NCBI RefSeq assembly: GCF_030519475.1 | Contig: NZ_JAUMKD010000003.1 | Span: 310,001 to 374,000, forward strand | DNA length: 64,000 bases | DNA from: Micromonospora sp. C28SCA-DRY-2 | GTDB lineage: Bacteria > Actinomycetota > Actinomycetes > Mycobacteriales > Micromonosporaceae | Direction of reading: 5' to 3' | Shown: piece by piece, positions 50,515 through 62,633 of the stretch | Position numbering within the stretch: the first letter of the stretch is position 1 | Layout: each line of letters opens with the position of its first letter | Notes under the pieces: model-generated | Told to the model about the DNA's origin: nothing | What the model saw: only the letters and a program-made list of their open reading frames with translations | The model's database searches: none | Translations under genes and position numbers: made by a program

Positions 50515-51087
50515 TCAGGTCGGGCGGACCGCGATCGCGCCGTCGACGGTGCGCAGGATCAGGCGCAGCACCTCGTGCCGGGAGGCGCCGGTCTCGGCCA
50601 GGTAGGCCCAGCCCGCGTAGAGCTGGGACCAGACCAGGCTCTGCAACCAGTCCGCCGGCAGCTCCGGGTCGATGGTGCCGTCGGCGTGGCCGCGCTCGAC
50701 CATCGCGGCGAACTCCGGGTCGCACCCCTCGGACCCGCCGGCCGCCGGGTCGACGCAGAGCCCCGGCTCGGTGAACATGAGCGAGAGCAGGTTGCCCAGG
50801 TCGAAGTACTCCTGGCAGAGCCGGCGCAGCGCCGAGGCGCCGGTGCCCTCGCCGATCCGGGCCTGGGCGGTGGCGCGGCCCAGCCGGGTGACGGCCTCGG
50901 CGCCCACCGCGGCCAGCAGGTCGGAGCGTTCGGCGAAGTAGCGGTGCAGGGTGGTGCGCCCCACCTCGGCGGCGGTGGCGATGTCGCCCAGCGAGGCGGC
51001 CGGGTTGCGCCCCAGCACCTCGATCGCCGCGTCGACGATCGCCTGGCGGGTCCGCGCCCGGCTGCCGGACACCTGCACCTCGGTCAC
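50515..51087 (-). CDS. TetR-family repressor of the adjacent ABC exporter
   Basis: 190 residues with helix-turn-helix at about 8-52 (SLGDIATAAEVGRTTLHRYFAERSDLL). GTG at 51087 begins six bases after TATCCT and has no ribosome site, so a leaderless message is likely; a longer in-frame start is not supported. It diverges from an ABC exporter gene whose promoter contains a perfect palindrome, the usual arrangement for drug-responsive repression. Confidence 0.92.
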   Translation of the reverse strand: MTEVQVSGSRARTRQAIVDAAIEVLGRNPAASLGDIATAAEVGRTTLHRYFAERSDLLAAVGAEAVTRLGRATAQARIGEGTGASALRRLCQEYFDLGNLLSLMFTEPGLCVDPAAGGSEGCDPEFAAMVERGHADGTIDPELPADWLQSLVWSQLYAGWAYLAETGASRHEVLRLILRTVDGAIAVRPT

Positions 51088-51124
51088 GCCGAGAGGATAG
51101 CAACAGCCCAGTTCGGAATACAGC

Positions 51125-51153
51125 TTGACTGTAGTGGAACATGGCTGTTCCAT
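51125..51153 (+). promoter_or_regulatory. Leaderless promoter of the ABC exporter with TetR operator in its spacer
   Basis: TTGACT (51125-51130), 17-bp spacer, TTCCAT (51148-51153), then ATG at 51161 seven bases later. The palindrome TGGAACATGGCTGTTCCA (51135-51152, 7-bp arms) fills the spacer and most of the -10. A bound TetR dimer would exclude RNA polymerase. Confidence 0.75.
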
Positions 51154-51160
51154 TCAGGTC

Positions 51161-52939
51161 ATGGCTCCTTCCAGCTCCGAAGCCGCCCTCCCCCGACTCC
51201 GCACACTGGCGTCGTTCCTCGCCCCGCACCGGCGGACGATGCTCCTCGGTCTGGTGCTGGGCCTCGCCGCGAACGCGGCCGGGCTGGCCACGCCGATGGT
51301 CACCAAGTGGGTCCTCGACACCCTCGGCGCCGGCCAGTCGATGGTCCGGCCGATCGGCGTCCTGCTGGCCCTCGTCGTCGTCGGCGCGGCGATCACGCTC
51401 TGCCAGTGGCGGTTGCTCGGCACGCTGGCCGAGCACATCGTGCTGGACGCGCGGACCGCGCTCGTCCGGCGCTACTTCCGGGCCCGGGTCGGCGACCTGC
51501 AACGCCGGCCCACCGGGGAGCTGGTCACCCGGGTCACCTCCGACACGCACCTGCTGCGCGAGGCGTCCGGCAGCATCGTCGGCCTGGTCAACGCCGGCAT
51601 CGCGCTGCTCGGCACGCTGGTGCTGATGGGGGTGCTGGACCTGTTCCTGCTGGGCTGCACCGTCGTGGCCGTGCTCGTGGTCGCGGCGGTGATGGGCGTG
51701 TTGATGCCCCGGATCGCGGCGGCGGAGGCCGCGGCGCAGGAGTCGATGGGGCAGCTCGGCGGGGCGCTGGAGGGCGCGCTGCGGGCGATCCGCACGGTCA
51801 AGGCCAGCCGCGCCGAGGCCCGGCTGGGCGAGCGCGTGGTCGCCGACGCCCGCCAGGCCGCGGCGCACAGCGTACGGTCGGCCCGGGTGACCGCCTCGGT
51901 CTGGACGATCGCGTGGACCGGCATCCAGCTGGCGGTCATCGCCATCCTCGGCATCGGCGCCTGGCGGGCGCAGCGCGACCTGCTGGAGATCTCCAGCCTG
52001 ATCGCCTTCCTGCTGTACGCGTTCCAGCTGATGGGGCCGATCAGCGAGCTGACCCAGAACACCACCGCCCTGCAGGCCGGCGTGGCGGCGGCCGGGCGGA
52101 TCCGGGAAATCGAGGCGATCGAGACCGAGCCGGAGACCCCGCCCACCGCCGCGACCCGGCCGGCGGTGGCCGACCCGGAACAGCCGGTGCTGGTCTTCCA
52201 GGACGTCACCGCCCGGTACGGTCCGGACGCGCCGCCGGCGGTACGGGGCATCGACCTGGTCATCCCGCGCCGCGGGCACACCGCGATCGTCGGCCCGTCC
52301 GGCGCCGGCAAGACCACCCTCTTCTCGCTGATCCTGCGGTTCCTCGAACCCGAGCACGGCCAGTTGCTGCTGGACGGCCGCCCGTACGCCAGCTACAGCC
52401 ACGACGAGGTGCGCGCCCGGCTGGCGTACGTGGAGCAGGAGACGCCGGTGGTGCCCGGCACCATCCGCGACAACCTGCGGTTCACCCACCCGGACGCCAC
52501 CGAGGCCGAGATCCGGGAGGTGCTGCGCGCGGTGCGGCTGGACGAGAAGGTCGACTCGCTCCCCGACGGCCTGGACACCTCGCTGGCCTCCACCGAGGTG
52601 TCCGGCGGGCAGCGCCAACGCATCGCCCTGGCCCGGGCCATGCTGCGCACCCCCGACGTGCTGCTGCTGGACGAGGCGACCGCGCAGGTCGACGGACTGA
52701 CCGAGGCGGCGCTGCACGAGTGCGTCCGGCAACGGGCCGCGACCGGCGCGGTGGTCACCATCGCGCACCGGCTCTCCACCGTGCTCGACGCCGACCGGAT
52801 CGTCGTGCTGGCCGACGGCCGGATCCGGGCCCAGGGCACCCACGCCGAGTTGCTGGCCGGCGACGACCTCTACCGCCGGCTGGTCGAGGCGCTGCGCATC
52901 GCGGCCGAGCGGCGCGACGACCCGGTGACGGTGCGGTAA
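51161..52939 (+). CDS. ABC exporter half-transporter (fused membrane and ATPase domains)
   Basis: 592 residues: six-helix exporter membrane domain at about 20-310 and nucleotide-binding domain at about 340-580 with Walker A GPSGAGKTT, signature VSGGQRQRIALARA, Walker B VLLLDEATAQVD and switch IAHRLST. It should work as a homodimer pumping a drug or lipid outward. ATG at 51161 follows the promoter directly. Standing alone, without a second half-transporter, and paired with a TetR gene, it is a typical resistance exporter. Confidence 0.94.
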   Translation: MAPSSSEAALPRLRTLASFLAPHRRTMLLGLVLGLAANAAGLATPMVTKWVLDTLGAGQSMVRPIGVLLALVVVGAAITLCQWRLLGTLAEHIVLDARTALVRRYFRARVGDLQRRPTGELVTRVTSDTHLLREASGSIVGLVNAGIALLGTLVLMGVLDLFLLGCTVVAVLVVAAVMGVLMPRIAAAEAAAQESMGQLGGALEGALRAIRTVKASRAEARLGERVVADARQAAAHSVRSARVTASVWTIAWTGIQLAVIAILGIGAWRAQRDLLEISSLIAFLLYAFQLMGPISELTQNTTALQAGVAAAGRIREIEAIETEPETPPTAATRPAVADPEQPVLVFQDVTARYGPDAPPAVRGIDLVIPRRGHTAIVGPSGAGKTTLFSLILRFLEPEHGQLLLDGRPYASYSHDEVRARLAYVEQETPVVPGTIRDNLRFTHPDATEAEIREVLRAVRLDEKVDSLPDGLDTSLASTEVSGGQRQRIALARAMLRTPDVLLLDEATAQVDGLTEAALHECVRQRAATGAVVTIAHRLSTVLDADRIVVLADGRIRAQGTHAELLAGDDLYRRLVEALRIAAERRDDPVTVR

Positions 52940-56036
<3,097 letters not shown>

Positions 56037-56200
56037 ATGGCCTCCCCAGGACCGCCGCATTCTAGGCATCCACTGTGGTAAGTGGCGACGCCAGCCGATC
56101 ATTAACCGCCGATGGCTAGCCTTCCGCGGCGGCCGCCCCCTGGCCGCACCGGGACCGCACCGGCAGGCGGTCGGTCCCCCCCGATCTCCGAGGGAGCGAG

Positions 56201-59155
56201 ATGAGAAGACCCCTGGCCCTGGTCGGCGCCGCGGTCGTGCTGGCCGCCGCCGCGCTGACCGGCGGCACGGCGCAGGCCGCACCCGCGGCACCCGCTGCCG
56301 AGCGCACCGTCGGCACCGCCCGGACACCGGCCACCCCGGAACCCGCGGCGACCCCGCCGGCGGTCCAACGGGCCAAGCCGTTCCGGGCGGTGCCACCGCC
56401 CGCGCGGGAGCCAGCCGCCAAGGCCGCCCCACCGGAGTTCGGCCCGGGCGAGAAGATCTTCGCGGCGTACCACCGGGGGAAGCTGTCCCGCGACGACGCC
56501 GTGCGGCACGGGCTGGCCGCGCTGCGGGCGCCCGACACGGTGCCGGCGCACCTGCGGCCGACCGGCGCGATCCGCGACCCGCAGCGCTACCTGACCTACC
56601 TGTCCATGCTGGCGGCCGGCGCCCGGCCGGAGGTGGCCCGACCGATCGCGCCGGACGTCACCGCGCCCGCCGCGGCGCCCACCGCCGCTGCCGACTACGA
56701 CGACTGCGCCGCCGAGCCGTACGAGTACCTCGGCGTCACCTACCGGTGCCGGGCCAGCGCGGGCGAGTTCCTCATCCTCTACAACATCGCCTCCGGCGGC
56801 CAGCCCGGTATCCCGGCCGACTACAACCCCAACGGCCGGGCCAAGGCCGTGCAGTACATGCTCAACTCCCTCTCGATCGCCGTCGCCGAGTACCGGGAGA
56901 TGGGCTACCCGCTGCCGGTCCGCGACGGCAAGCCGTGGGTGCTGGTCTACGGCGTGGACGAACTCCCCGTCGTCGGCGGCCTCGGCTTCCCGATCGACGC
57001 GCCCTTCGTGCTGCCGTTCGGGCTCAACCAGCAGGCCACCATGCTGGTGCCCAACGGCGCGGACGACTGGGACTACCTGCCCCGGCACGAGCTGTTCCAC
57101 GTCATGCAGTACCAGTACTGGGACCGCAGCGACGTCAGCCTCGACTACCTCTTCAACTTCGTCGGGGGCAAGGAGTTCGGCTCGATGAACTGGTGGATGG
57201 AGGCCACCGCCGAGTGGGCCGCCCACCAGACGTACGTGCGCGAGCCGTACGTGCCGATCCAGGACTCCGAGAAGCTGTACGCGCGCAACGTCTACGACGT
57301 GCTGAGCAAGCCCGGCGCCGCGCTCAACTCGTGGGGCGGGCTCGGCGGCGGCCCGCAGTACGGCGCGTTCCTGCTGCCGACGTACCTCACCGAACAGGTC
57401 GACGCGGCCTTCGTGCGGCGCACGTGGGAGAGCGTCCGGGACCACGACCACCTGCCGATCGAGGCGATCCGGCACACCGCGCAGGGCTACGGCCTGAACT
57501 TCAAGGACATGCTGCTCGGCTACCACATCGCCAACTACCGGCTGACCAAGGCGAACGCGGCCCCGGCGCCGCACCCGGACGCGTGGCGCAACTACGGCTA
57601 CACCGACCCGGACGCGGTTGCCCTGTGGCGTTTCAACCTCGTCGGCGAGGCCGGGACGAGCGACGACGGCCTGGGCAGCGCGCGTCCGGCCCGCAAGAAG
57701 CACTCCACCCCCGCCGGCACCCACGTCACCTACGAGGACATCCTGCGCAAGGGCGGCGCCGTCTACCACGACTTCTGGGCGGTGCCGAACTCCGGCGACC
57801 CCAGCTGCGGGTACTGCTCGACCCTGCTGGTCGACGTCACCAAGGACGCCAACCGCAGCTCGGCGGTGGTCGTCTGGTCGCGATCCGGCGGCGGCGGGAC
57901 GGAGTACCCAAGCATCCAGACTGTGCGCTACCCCGACGCGGGCGGACTGATCACGGTGCCGGACTTCAAGTACCCGATGGTGGCGACCCTGGTCTCCACC
58001 TGGACCGAGCTGGACATCCACTCCGAGGACGCGGCCAACAGCCCGAAGACCTTCTCCACCTACGTGGAGACGACGCTGCCGCTCAAGCCCCGCTCGTGCA
58101 CGCTGCGCCCGCTCTCGGTGCAGAGCGTGGAGATCGACGTCGAGCCGCAGGGCACCTTCAACCGGTACGCGGCCAGCACGCCGGACGGCTGGACCGGTGG
58201 CGACTCCACGTACTCGGTGAAGCTGCCGGACGGCCGTATCGTCTGGCTCTTCTCCGACACCTGGCTCGGCCCGCTCAACTCCGACGGCACCCGGCCGCTC
58301 AGCGCGCCGCTGGTGAACAACACGTTCGTGGTGCAGAACGGCGGCAGCCTCACCACCTACCAGGGCGGCACGCCCGGGTTCCCGCAGGCGCTGATGCCGC
58401 CGTCGGCGATCGGCAAGTGGTACTGGATCGGCGACGGCCACCTCTCCGACGGCCAGCTCCAGGTGGTGTTCCAGGAGTACGAGCGGTTCGGCTCGGGCGC
58501 CTGGGACTGGCGGTTCAACCGCAACGTGGTGGCGAACTTCGCCCTGTCCAACCTGCGCGAACCGGTCAGCGTGCGGGAGTTGCCGTCGGCCAGCGGGGTG
58601 GCGTGGGGTTCGGCGCTGCTGCCGGCCAGCCGCAGCATGGACGGTTTCACCTACGTCTACGGGGTCGACGACTCGCCGATCAACAAGCAGATGCGCATCG
58701 CCCGGGTCTACGGCGACGACCTGGCCGACGGCACCTGGCAGTACCACACCCCGTGGGGCTGGACCTTCCGGGAACAGAACTCGCGCAACCTGCTGACCGG
58801 CATCGCCAACGAGTACAGCGTCACCCCGTGGCGCAGCCAGTTCCTGCTGCTCAGCCAGGACAGCACCCAGGCGTTCAGCGGCCAGATCAACGCCTGGACG
58901 TCCTGCTCGCCGTACGGCCCGTTCACCCAGAAGACCCCGGTCTACCGGATGCCCGAGCCCGGCCCGTACGGCAGCTACTGGAACCCGAACGTGATCTCGT
59001 ACAACGCGCACGTGCACGCGTCGCTGAGTTCGGGTGACACCTTCCTGGCGTCGTACAACGTGAACAGCATGGACACCCGGATCTCGGAGGACGGGGACCA
59101 CTACCGGGACCCGGGGATCTATCGCCCCCGGTTCTTCCGGTTCACCCTCGGCTGA
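56201..59155 (+). CDS. Secreted HEXXH metallopeptidase-like protein with beta-propeller domain
   Basis: 984 residues. Signal peptide (1-27), Pro/Ala-rich region, then a peptidase-like domain (about 165-560) with H296-E-L-F-H300 (RHELFHVMQYQ) and, 33-38 residues on, E334 and E338 in WMEATAEWAAH, a gluzincin-like third-ligand arrangement. From about 664 to 984 lies a beta-propeller like DUF4185/DUF5005 (WTGGDSTYSVKLPDGRIVWLFSDT), a fold used by glycan-acting proteins. GAGGGAGCG precedes the ATG. The combination suggests a glycoprotein-directed enzyme. Activity is inferred from motifs only. Confidence 0.85.
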   Translation: MRRPLALVGAAVVLAAAALTGGTAQAAPAAPAAERTVGTARTPATPEPAATPPAVQRAKPFRAVPPPAREPAAKAAPPEFGPGEKIFAAYHRGKLSRDDAVRHGLAALRAPDTVPAHLRPTGAIRDPQRYLTYLSMLAAGARPEVARPIAPDVTAPAAAPTAAADYDDCAAEPYEYLGVTYRCRASAGEFLILYNIASGGQPGIPADYNPNGRAKAVQYMLNSLSIAVAEYREMGYPLPVRDGKPWVLVYGVDELPVVGGLGFPIDAPFVLPFGLNQQATMLVPNGADDWDYLPRHELFHVMQYQYWDRSDVSLDYLFNFVGGKEFGSMNWWMEATAEWAAHQTYVREPYVPIQDSEKLYARNVYDVLSKPGAALNSWGGLGGGPQYGAFLLPTYLTEQVDAAFVRRTWESVRDHDHLPIEAIRHTAQGYGLNFKDMLLGYHIANYRLTKANAAPAPHPDAWRNYGYTDPDAVALWRFNLVGEAGTSDDGLGSARPARKKHSTPAGTHVTYEDILRKGGAVYHDFWAVPNSGDPSCGYCSTLLVDVTKDANRSSAVVVWSRSGGGGTEYPSIQTVRYPDAGGLITVPDFKYPMVATLVSTWTELDIHSEDAANSPKTFSTYVETTLPLKPRSCTLRPLSVQSVEIDVEPQGTFNRYAASTPDGWTGGDSTYSVKLPDGRIVWLFSDTWLGPLNSDGTRPLSAPLVNNTFVVQNGGSLTTYQGGTPGFPQALMPPSAIGKWYWIGDGHLSDGQLQVVFQEYERFGSGAWDWRFNRNVVANFALSNLREPVSVRELPSASGVAWGSALLPASRSMDGFTYVYGVDDSPINKQMRIARVYGDDLADGTWQYHTPWGWTFREQNSRNLLTGIANEYSVTPWRSQFLLLSQDSTQAFSGQINAWTSCSPYGPFTQKTPVYRMPEPGPYGSYWNPNVISYNAHVHASLSSGDTFLASYNVNSMDTRISEDGDHYRDPGIYRPRFFRFTLG

Positions 59156-59164
59156 CGGATCGCG

Positions 59165-59196
59165 CCGCGCCGGGCCCGCCTCCGGGCCCGGCGCGG
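59165..59196. terminator. Bidirectional terminator after the metallopeptidase gene
   Basis: 14-bp perfect arms CCGCGCCGGGCCCG and complement with a four-base loop, between convergent stops. Confidence 0.8.
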
Positions 59197-59230
59197 TCGC
59201 CCGCCGACCGGGCTCCGCCGGCGCGAGCCG

Positions 59231-60235
59231 TCAGCCGGGCTCGGCCGGCGCGGTCGCCGCGTCCCGGGACCGCCGGTAGACCTCGACGGCGACGACGAGG
59301 TCCTGCCACGGCATGCCGGTCCCCTTGTACAACCGCGGCCCGCCGTCCGGCAGCCGGTCGCGTCCGGTCACCAGGTGGTGCAGTGGGATCAGCTCCTCCT
59401 CCCGCAGCACCCCGGCGGCCAGAGGGATGACCACGTCACCCGCCTCGCGCAGGGTGCTGGCCCGCGACTCCACCACGACGTGCGCGCGGGCGACGAGCGT
59501 GTCGTCCACCTCGCGGGCGCGCGGCGAGTGCGAGCCGATCGCCACGACCACCGCGTCGGCCCGCACCAGCGCCCCGTCGAAGAGCGGGGTGGCCGCACTG
59601 GTGCAGCAGCAGATCACGTCCGCCCCGCGCACCGCCTCGGTCGCCGAGCCCGGCTCGCGGGCGTCGACCGCGACGCTCCTGCCGGCGAGCCGGGCGACCA
59701 GCCGGTCCCGCCGCGCTCCGGGCCGGGCCACCACGGTCACCGCGCCGACGTCGTGCGACGCGAGCAGCGCCTCGGCGTGGCCGAGCGCCTGCGGGCCGGC
59801 CCCGAACACGGTGAGCCACAACGGTCCGGCGGCGGTGGGCGGCAGCAGGTGGCGCACCGCGAGCGCGGACATCGCCGGCGTACGCAGGTTCGTCAGGCCG
59901 GCACCGTCGACGAGCGCCACCGGGCGTTGCTCCGGACCGGCGAAGAGCAGGAACGCACCCTGGATCAGCGGTTGGCCGCGGTCGGGGTTGTCCGGCGTGC
60001 TGGTGATCAGTTTGCAGCCGGTGTGGCCGTCCCGGGTGGCCGGCATGACCAGCAGTTCACCGGTCGCGGTGGCCAGCCGGGAGCGGGGCGGCTGCCGCTC
60101 CGGGGCGAGGCCCTGGACGAGGGCGGTCTCCAGGGCGTCGACAGCGGCCCGGATCGGCGTCCGGGCGACGTCGGCCGCGCCGATGAGGCGCATCCCGGCG
60201 AAGGCGGCGATGGTCGGCTCGGCGGGCTCGGTCAC
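59231..60235 (-). CDS. Ornithine cyclodeaminase/mu-crystallin family protein
   Basis: 334 residues with the OCD/mu-crystallin fold: LLVMPATRDGHTGCKLIT, the NAD-binding motif TVFGAGPQALGHAEALLA, and DVICCCTSAATPLFDGALV. The family covers ornithine cyclodeaminase, imine (ketimine) reductases and amino-acid dehydrogenases, and the substrate cannot be assigned. The conserved Lys of GHTGCKLIT is present. GTG at 60235 with GGAG upstream. It stands alone, with a convergent neighbour on one side and a divergent DoxX gene on the other. Confidence 0.9.
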   Translation of the reverse strand: MTEPAEPTIAAFAGMRLIGAADVARTPIRAAVDALETALVQGLAPERQPPRSRLATATGELLVMPATRDGHTGCKLITSTPDNPDRGQPLIQGAFLLFAGPEQRPVALVDGAGLTNLRTPAMSALAVRHLLPPTAAGPLWLTVFGAGPQALGHAEALLASHDVGAVTVVARPGARRDRLVARLAGRSVAVDAREPGSATEAVRGADVICCCTSAATPLFDGALVRADAVVVAIGSHSPRAREVDDTLVARAHVVVESRASTLREAGDVVIPLAAGVLREEELIPLHHLVTGRDRLPDGGPRLYKGTGMPWQDLVVAVEVYRRSRDAATAPAEPG

Positions 60236-60427
60236 GGACGGCTCCGGGATGGACGGCGGGCGGGACAGCCCGAGGCTAGTCCCCGGTCACGGCGGGCAGC
60301 CGGCGGTCGGAAGGTCCCTCCGGGCGGGGGGCGAAGGTCCCGTCGACTGTGGTCCGCCGGCACTGCTCGGGCCCGGCCGGAACGGGTGGAATGAAGTCGT
60401 AACCAAGAAGTGAGAGGAGCAGGCGCC

Positions 60428-61000
60428 ATGACCGCCATCGCTGAGCGCCCGACCGTCAACCGCACCGCCACCACCGCCCACCGGGCGGTCACCGTCCCGG
60501 CCGAGACCACGCGGGAGAGGGCGACCCGGTACACGCTCGCCGGCCTGCGCCTCGCCCTCGGCTGGACCTTCCTCTGGGCCTTCCTCGACAAGATGTTCGG
60601 GCTGGGCCACTCGACCGAGAGCGCCAAGGCCTGGATCAACGGTGGCAGCCCCACCAAGGGCTTCCTCGGCAACGCGGTCGCCGGACCGTTCGCCGACTTC
60701 TACCGGTCGTTCGCCGGCGCCGCCTGGGCCGACTGGCTCTTCATGATCGGTCTCGCCGCCATCGGCACCGCCCTGATGCTCGGCATCGGGATGCGGATCG
60801 CCGCCGCCGCCGGCGCGCTGCTCCTGGTCATGATGTGGACGGCCGTCCTACCCCCGGAGAACAACCCCTTCATGGACGACCACCTCATCTACGCCGGCGT
60901 CCTCGGCGTCCTGGCCCTCACCGCCGCCGGGAACACCCTCGGCCTCGGCAGGTACTGGAGCCGGCTGCGGATCGTGCGGCGGCTGCCCTTCCTGAAGTGA
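60428..61000 (+). CDS. DoxX-family membrane protein
   Basis: 190 residues, four membrane segments, beginning the core with RYTLAGLRLALGWTFLWAFLDKMFGLG. The loop NGGSPTKGFLGNAVAGPFADFY is typical of actinobacterial DoxX/DoxD-like proteins, relatives of the thiosulfate:quinone oxidoreductase small subunit that may help redox balance. GAGGAG precedes the ATG. The 192-bp upstream gap holds no other gene. Confidence 0.9.
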   Translation: MTAIAERPTVNRTATTAHRAVTVPAETTRERATRYTLAGLRLALGWTFLWAFLDKMFGLGHSTESAKAWINGGSPTKGFLGNAVAGPFADFYRSFAGAAWADWLFMIGLAAIGTALMLGIGMRIAAAAGALLLVMMWTAVLPPENNPFMDDHLIYAGVLGVLALTAAGNTLGLGRYWSRLRIVRRLPFLK

Positions 61001-61009
61001 CCACCGGCC

Positions 61010-61046
61010 CGCGAGGGCGGCACCCACACCGGGTGCCGTCCTCGCG
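61010..61046. terminator. Bidirectional terminator between DoxX and MauE genes
   Basis: 16-bp arms CGCGAGGGCGGCACCC and GGGTGCCGTCCTCGCG (one G-U wobble) with a five-base loop, between convergent stops. Confidence 0.85.
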
Positions 61047-61085
61047 GCGTGCCGGGCCCCGTCCACCGGGTGGGGCGGCCGGTGC

Positions 61086-61952
61086 TCACACCGGCACGAC
61101 GGCGAGCCGCGGGCCGCTGGGCGGCGCGGTGCCGGCCAGGCTGAGCAGGGTGTGCCCGGTGGCGTCGTCGACCAGGGCGACCCGGACCGCGCCGGGCTCC
61201 GGGTCGGCCAGCGGCACGGCGAACACCGCGGTCACCGGGCGGCCCTGGTAGCGCGCGGCGTGCGCGACGAAGCGCCACCCGCCGTCGTCCCAGTGCTCCC
61301 GTACGTCGGAGCGGAGCAGCGCCGCCACCCGGCGGTAGGCGTCGCTGAGCTGGAGTTGCTGCACGGTGGCGAGCAGCGGCACGCCGGAGCCGCCACGCAG
61401 CGGGTGGGTCAGCCGGGCGCGCAGCCGGCGCAGCGGCAGCAACCAGGCCGGGTCGAGTTCGGGCGAGAGCGCCACCACCACCGCCAGTTCGGCGAGCAGC
61501 ACCGCGCCGCCGGCCACCGGCCGGGTGGCGAGCGCGTCCGCCCAGCCGGTGGTGGCCGGCACGGCCAGGCCGCCGGCGGCCAGCAGCAGCGCGGCCCGGG
61601 CCAGGCTGCGACCGGAGACCGGGACCGGCCGGGCGCTCAGGCACCCGCAGGAGGAGGTCGGGGCCGCCCGGCGGGCGTAGCCGAGGTAGCCGAGGAAGCC
61701 CGCGGCCAGCACGGTCGCGGCGACCGCCTCCAGCCGCAGCGCCGGCGGCAGCAGGAGCAGCCCGCCGAGGGTCAGCTCGACGCCGCCGAGCAGCCGGTAC
61801 GCCGGCAGCGCCCGGCGCTGCCCGACCAGCCGGACGAGCGCCGACCGGTGGGCCGCGGCGGCGGCGTGCCGGCTGACCAGCTTGACGCGGGCGGACCAGA
61901 TCAGCACCACACCGACGAGCAGCGGTTGCAGCGCCGCGATCAGCTCGATCAT
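61086..61952 (-). CDS. MauE/DoxX-family redox-associated membrane protein
   Basis: 288 residues. Residues 1-190 form a four- to five-helix MauE/DoxX-like domain with a redox-type CGC motif near residues 98-100 (TSSCGCLSARP). MauE proteins are needed for disulphide-rich maturation of methylamine dehydrogenase small subunit. A further 95-residue soluble C-terminal domain is not recognised. GAGGGGAG precedes the ATG. It is the last gene after a 15-cysteine protein and a Tat protein, which fits a disulphide-forming helper. Confidence 0.85.
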   Translation of the reverse strand: MIELIAALQPLLVGVVLIWSARVKLVSRHAAAAAHRSALVRLVGQRRALPAYRLLGGVELTLGGLLLLPPALRLEAVAATVLAAGFLGYLGYARRAAPTSSCGCLSARPVPVSGRSLARAALLLAAGGLAVPATTGWADALATRPVAGGAVLLAELAVVVALSPELDPAWLLPLRRLRARLTHPLRGGSGVPLLATVQQLQLSDAYRRVAALLRSDVREHWDDGGWRFVAHAARYQGRPVTAVFAVPLADPEPGAVRVALVDDATGHTLLSLAGTAPPSGPRLAVVPV

Positions 61953-61983
61953 GGGTTCTCCCCTCAGGTGTCCGGCGGCGGCG

Positions 61984-62010
61984 CCCCGGGCGGTCCGGTG
62001 CCGCCCGGGG
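61984..62010 (-). terminator. Intercistronic hairpin before the MauE gene
   Basis: 10-bp perfect arms CCCCGGGCGG and CCGCCCGGGG with a seven-base loop in the 68 bp between the Tat-protein and MauE genes. Possible partial terminator or RNA-stability element lowering MauE output. Confidence 0.55.
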
Positions 62011-62020
62011 GCCGCGCGGG

Positions 62021-62617
62021 TCAGGCGGCGGCGTAGACGGTGGCGATGTCGATCTCGTTGGTGTCCGGGTGCCAGGCGCCGAGCACCTGGACGTGCCGGC
62101 CGACCCGCAGCAGCGACATGTCGCTGACCGCCGGCGTGCCGTTGTAGACCGCCGCGGACCGGCCGGGCACCACGTGCGCGAGGATCCGCTGGCCCTTGTG
62201 GTCCAGGTGCAGCACGTTGCGGCCGACCGCGGCGACGTGCCCGTGCAGGTTGACGATGTTGACCCACACCGAGTCGGCGGCGAGGGTGCCGTCGGGCAGG
62301 CGGACGCCGCGCGCGTACAGCCCGTCACCGACCGCCACCCGGTCGAAGGTGGTCGGGTGCAGCTTCCAGATGCTCGTGCCGTCGGTGATCCGGATCGAGT
62401 GCAGCACCGTGTCCGAGCCGGTGACCAGCAGCATGCTGCCGGAGATCTTGCTGATCCGGCCCTCGGCGAAGTTCGGGTCCGGCGCTCCGGGCGCGACGGC
62501 GGTGGCCTCGGCGGCGAAGGCGGCCTCGGGGGCGAGCGAGCCGAGCGCGGTGGCGCCGACCACGCCGCCGAGCGCGGCGGTGGCGAGCAGCCGCCGGCGG
62601 TCCAGGGTCTGGTCCAT
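62021..62617 (-). CDS. Tat-exported protein of unknown function
   Basis: 198 residues. Tat signal with the twin-arginine core DRRRLLATAALGG and cleavage after about AAFA. The mature part is a small beta-rich domain with repeated V-V-G-D/V-G-R turns (FDRVAVGDGLYARGVRLPDG, LRVGRHVQVLGAWHPDTNEID) resembling an OB/DUF5666-type barrel. No catalytic motif is seen. It follows the Cys-rich gene by 16 bp. It could carry the signal-less Cys-rich partner out as a folded complex; that is a hypothesis. Confidence 0.75.
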   Translation of the reverse strand: MDQTLDRRRLLATAALGGVVGATALGSLAPEAAFAAEATAVAPGAPDPNFAEGRISKISGSMLLVTGSDTVLHSIRITDGTSIWKLHPTTFDRVAVGDGLYARGVRLPDGTLAADSVWVNIVNLHGHVAAVGRNVLHLDHKGQRILAHVVPGRSAAVYNGTPAVSDMSLLRVGRHVQVLGAWHPDTNEIDIATVYAAA

Positions 62618-62633
62618 GGTGGTGCCCTCCCGT

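Noticed and set aside
56102..59101. 999-codon minus-strand frame antisense to the metallopeptidase
   Set aside because: No motif, Val/Gly/Arg-rich, no ribosome site; an antisense shadow.
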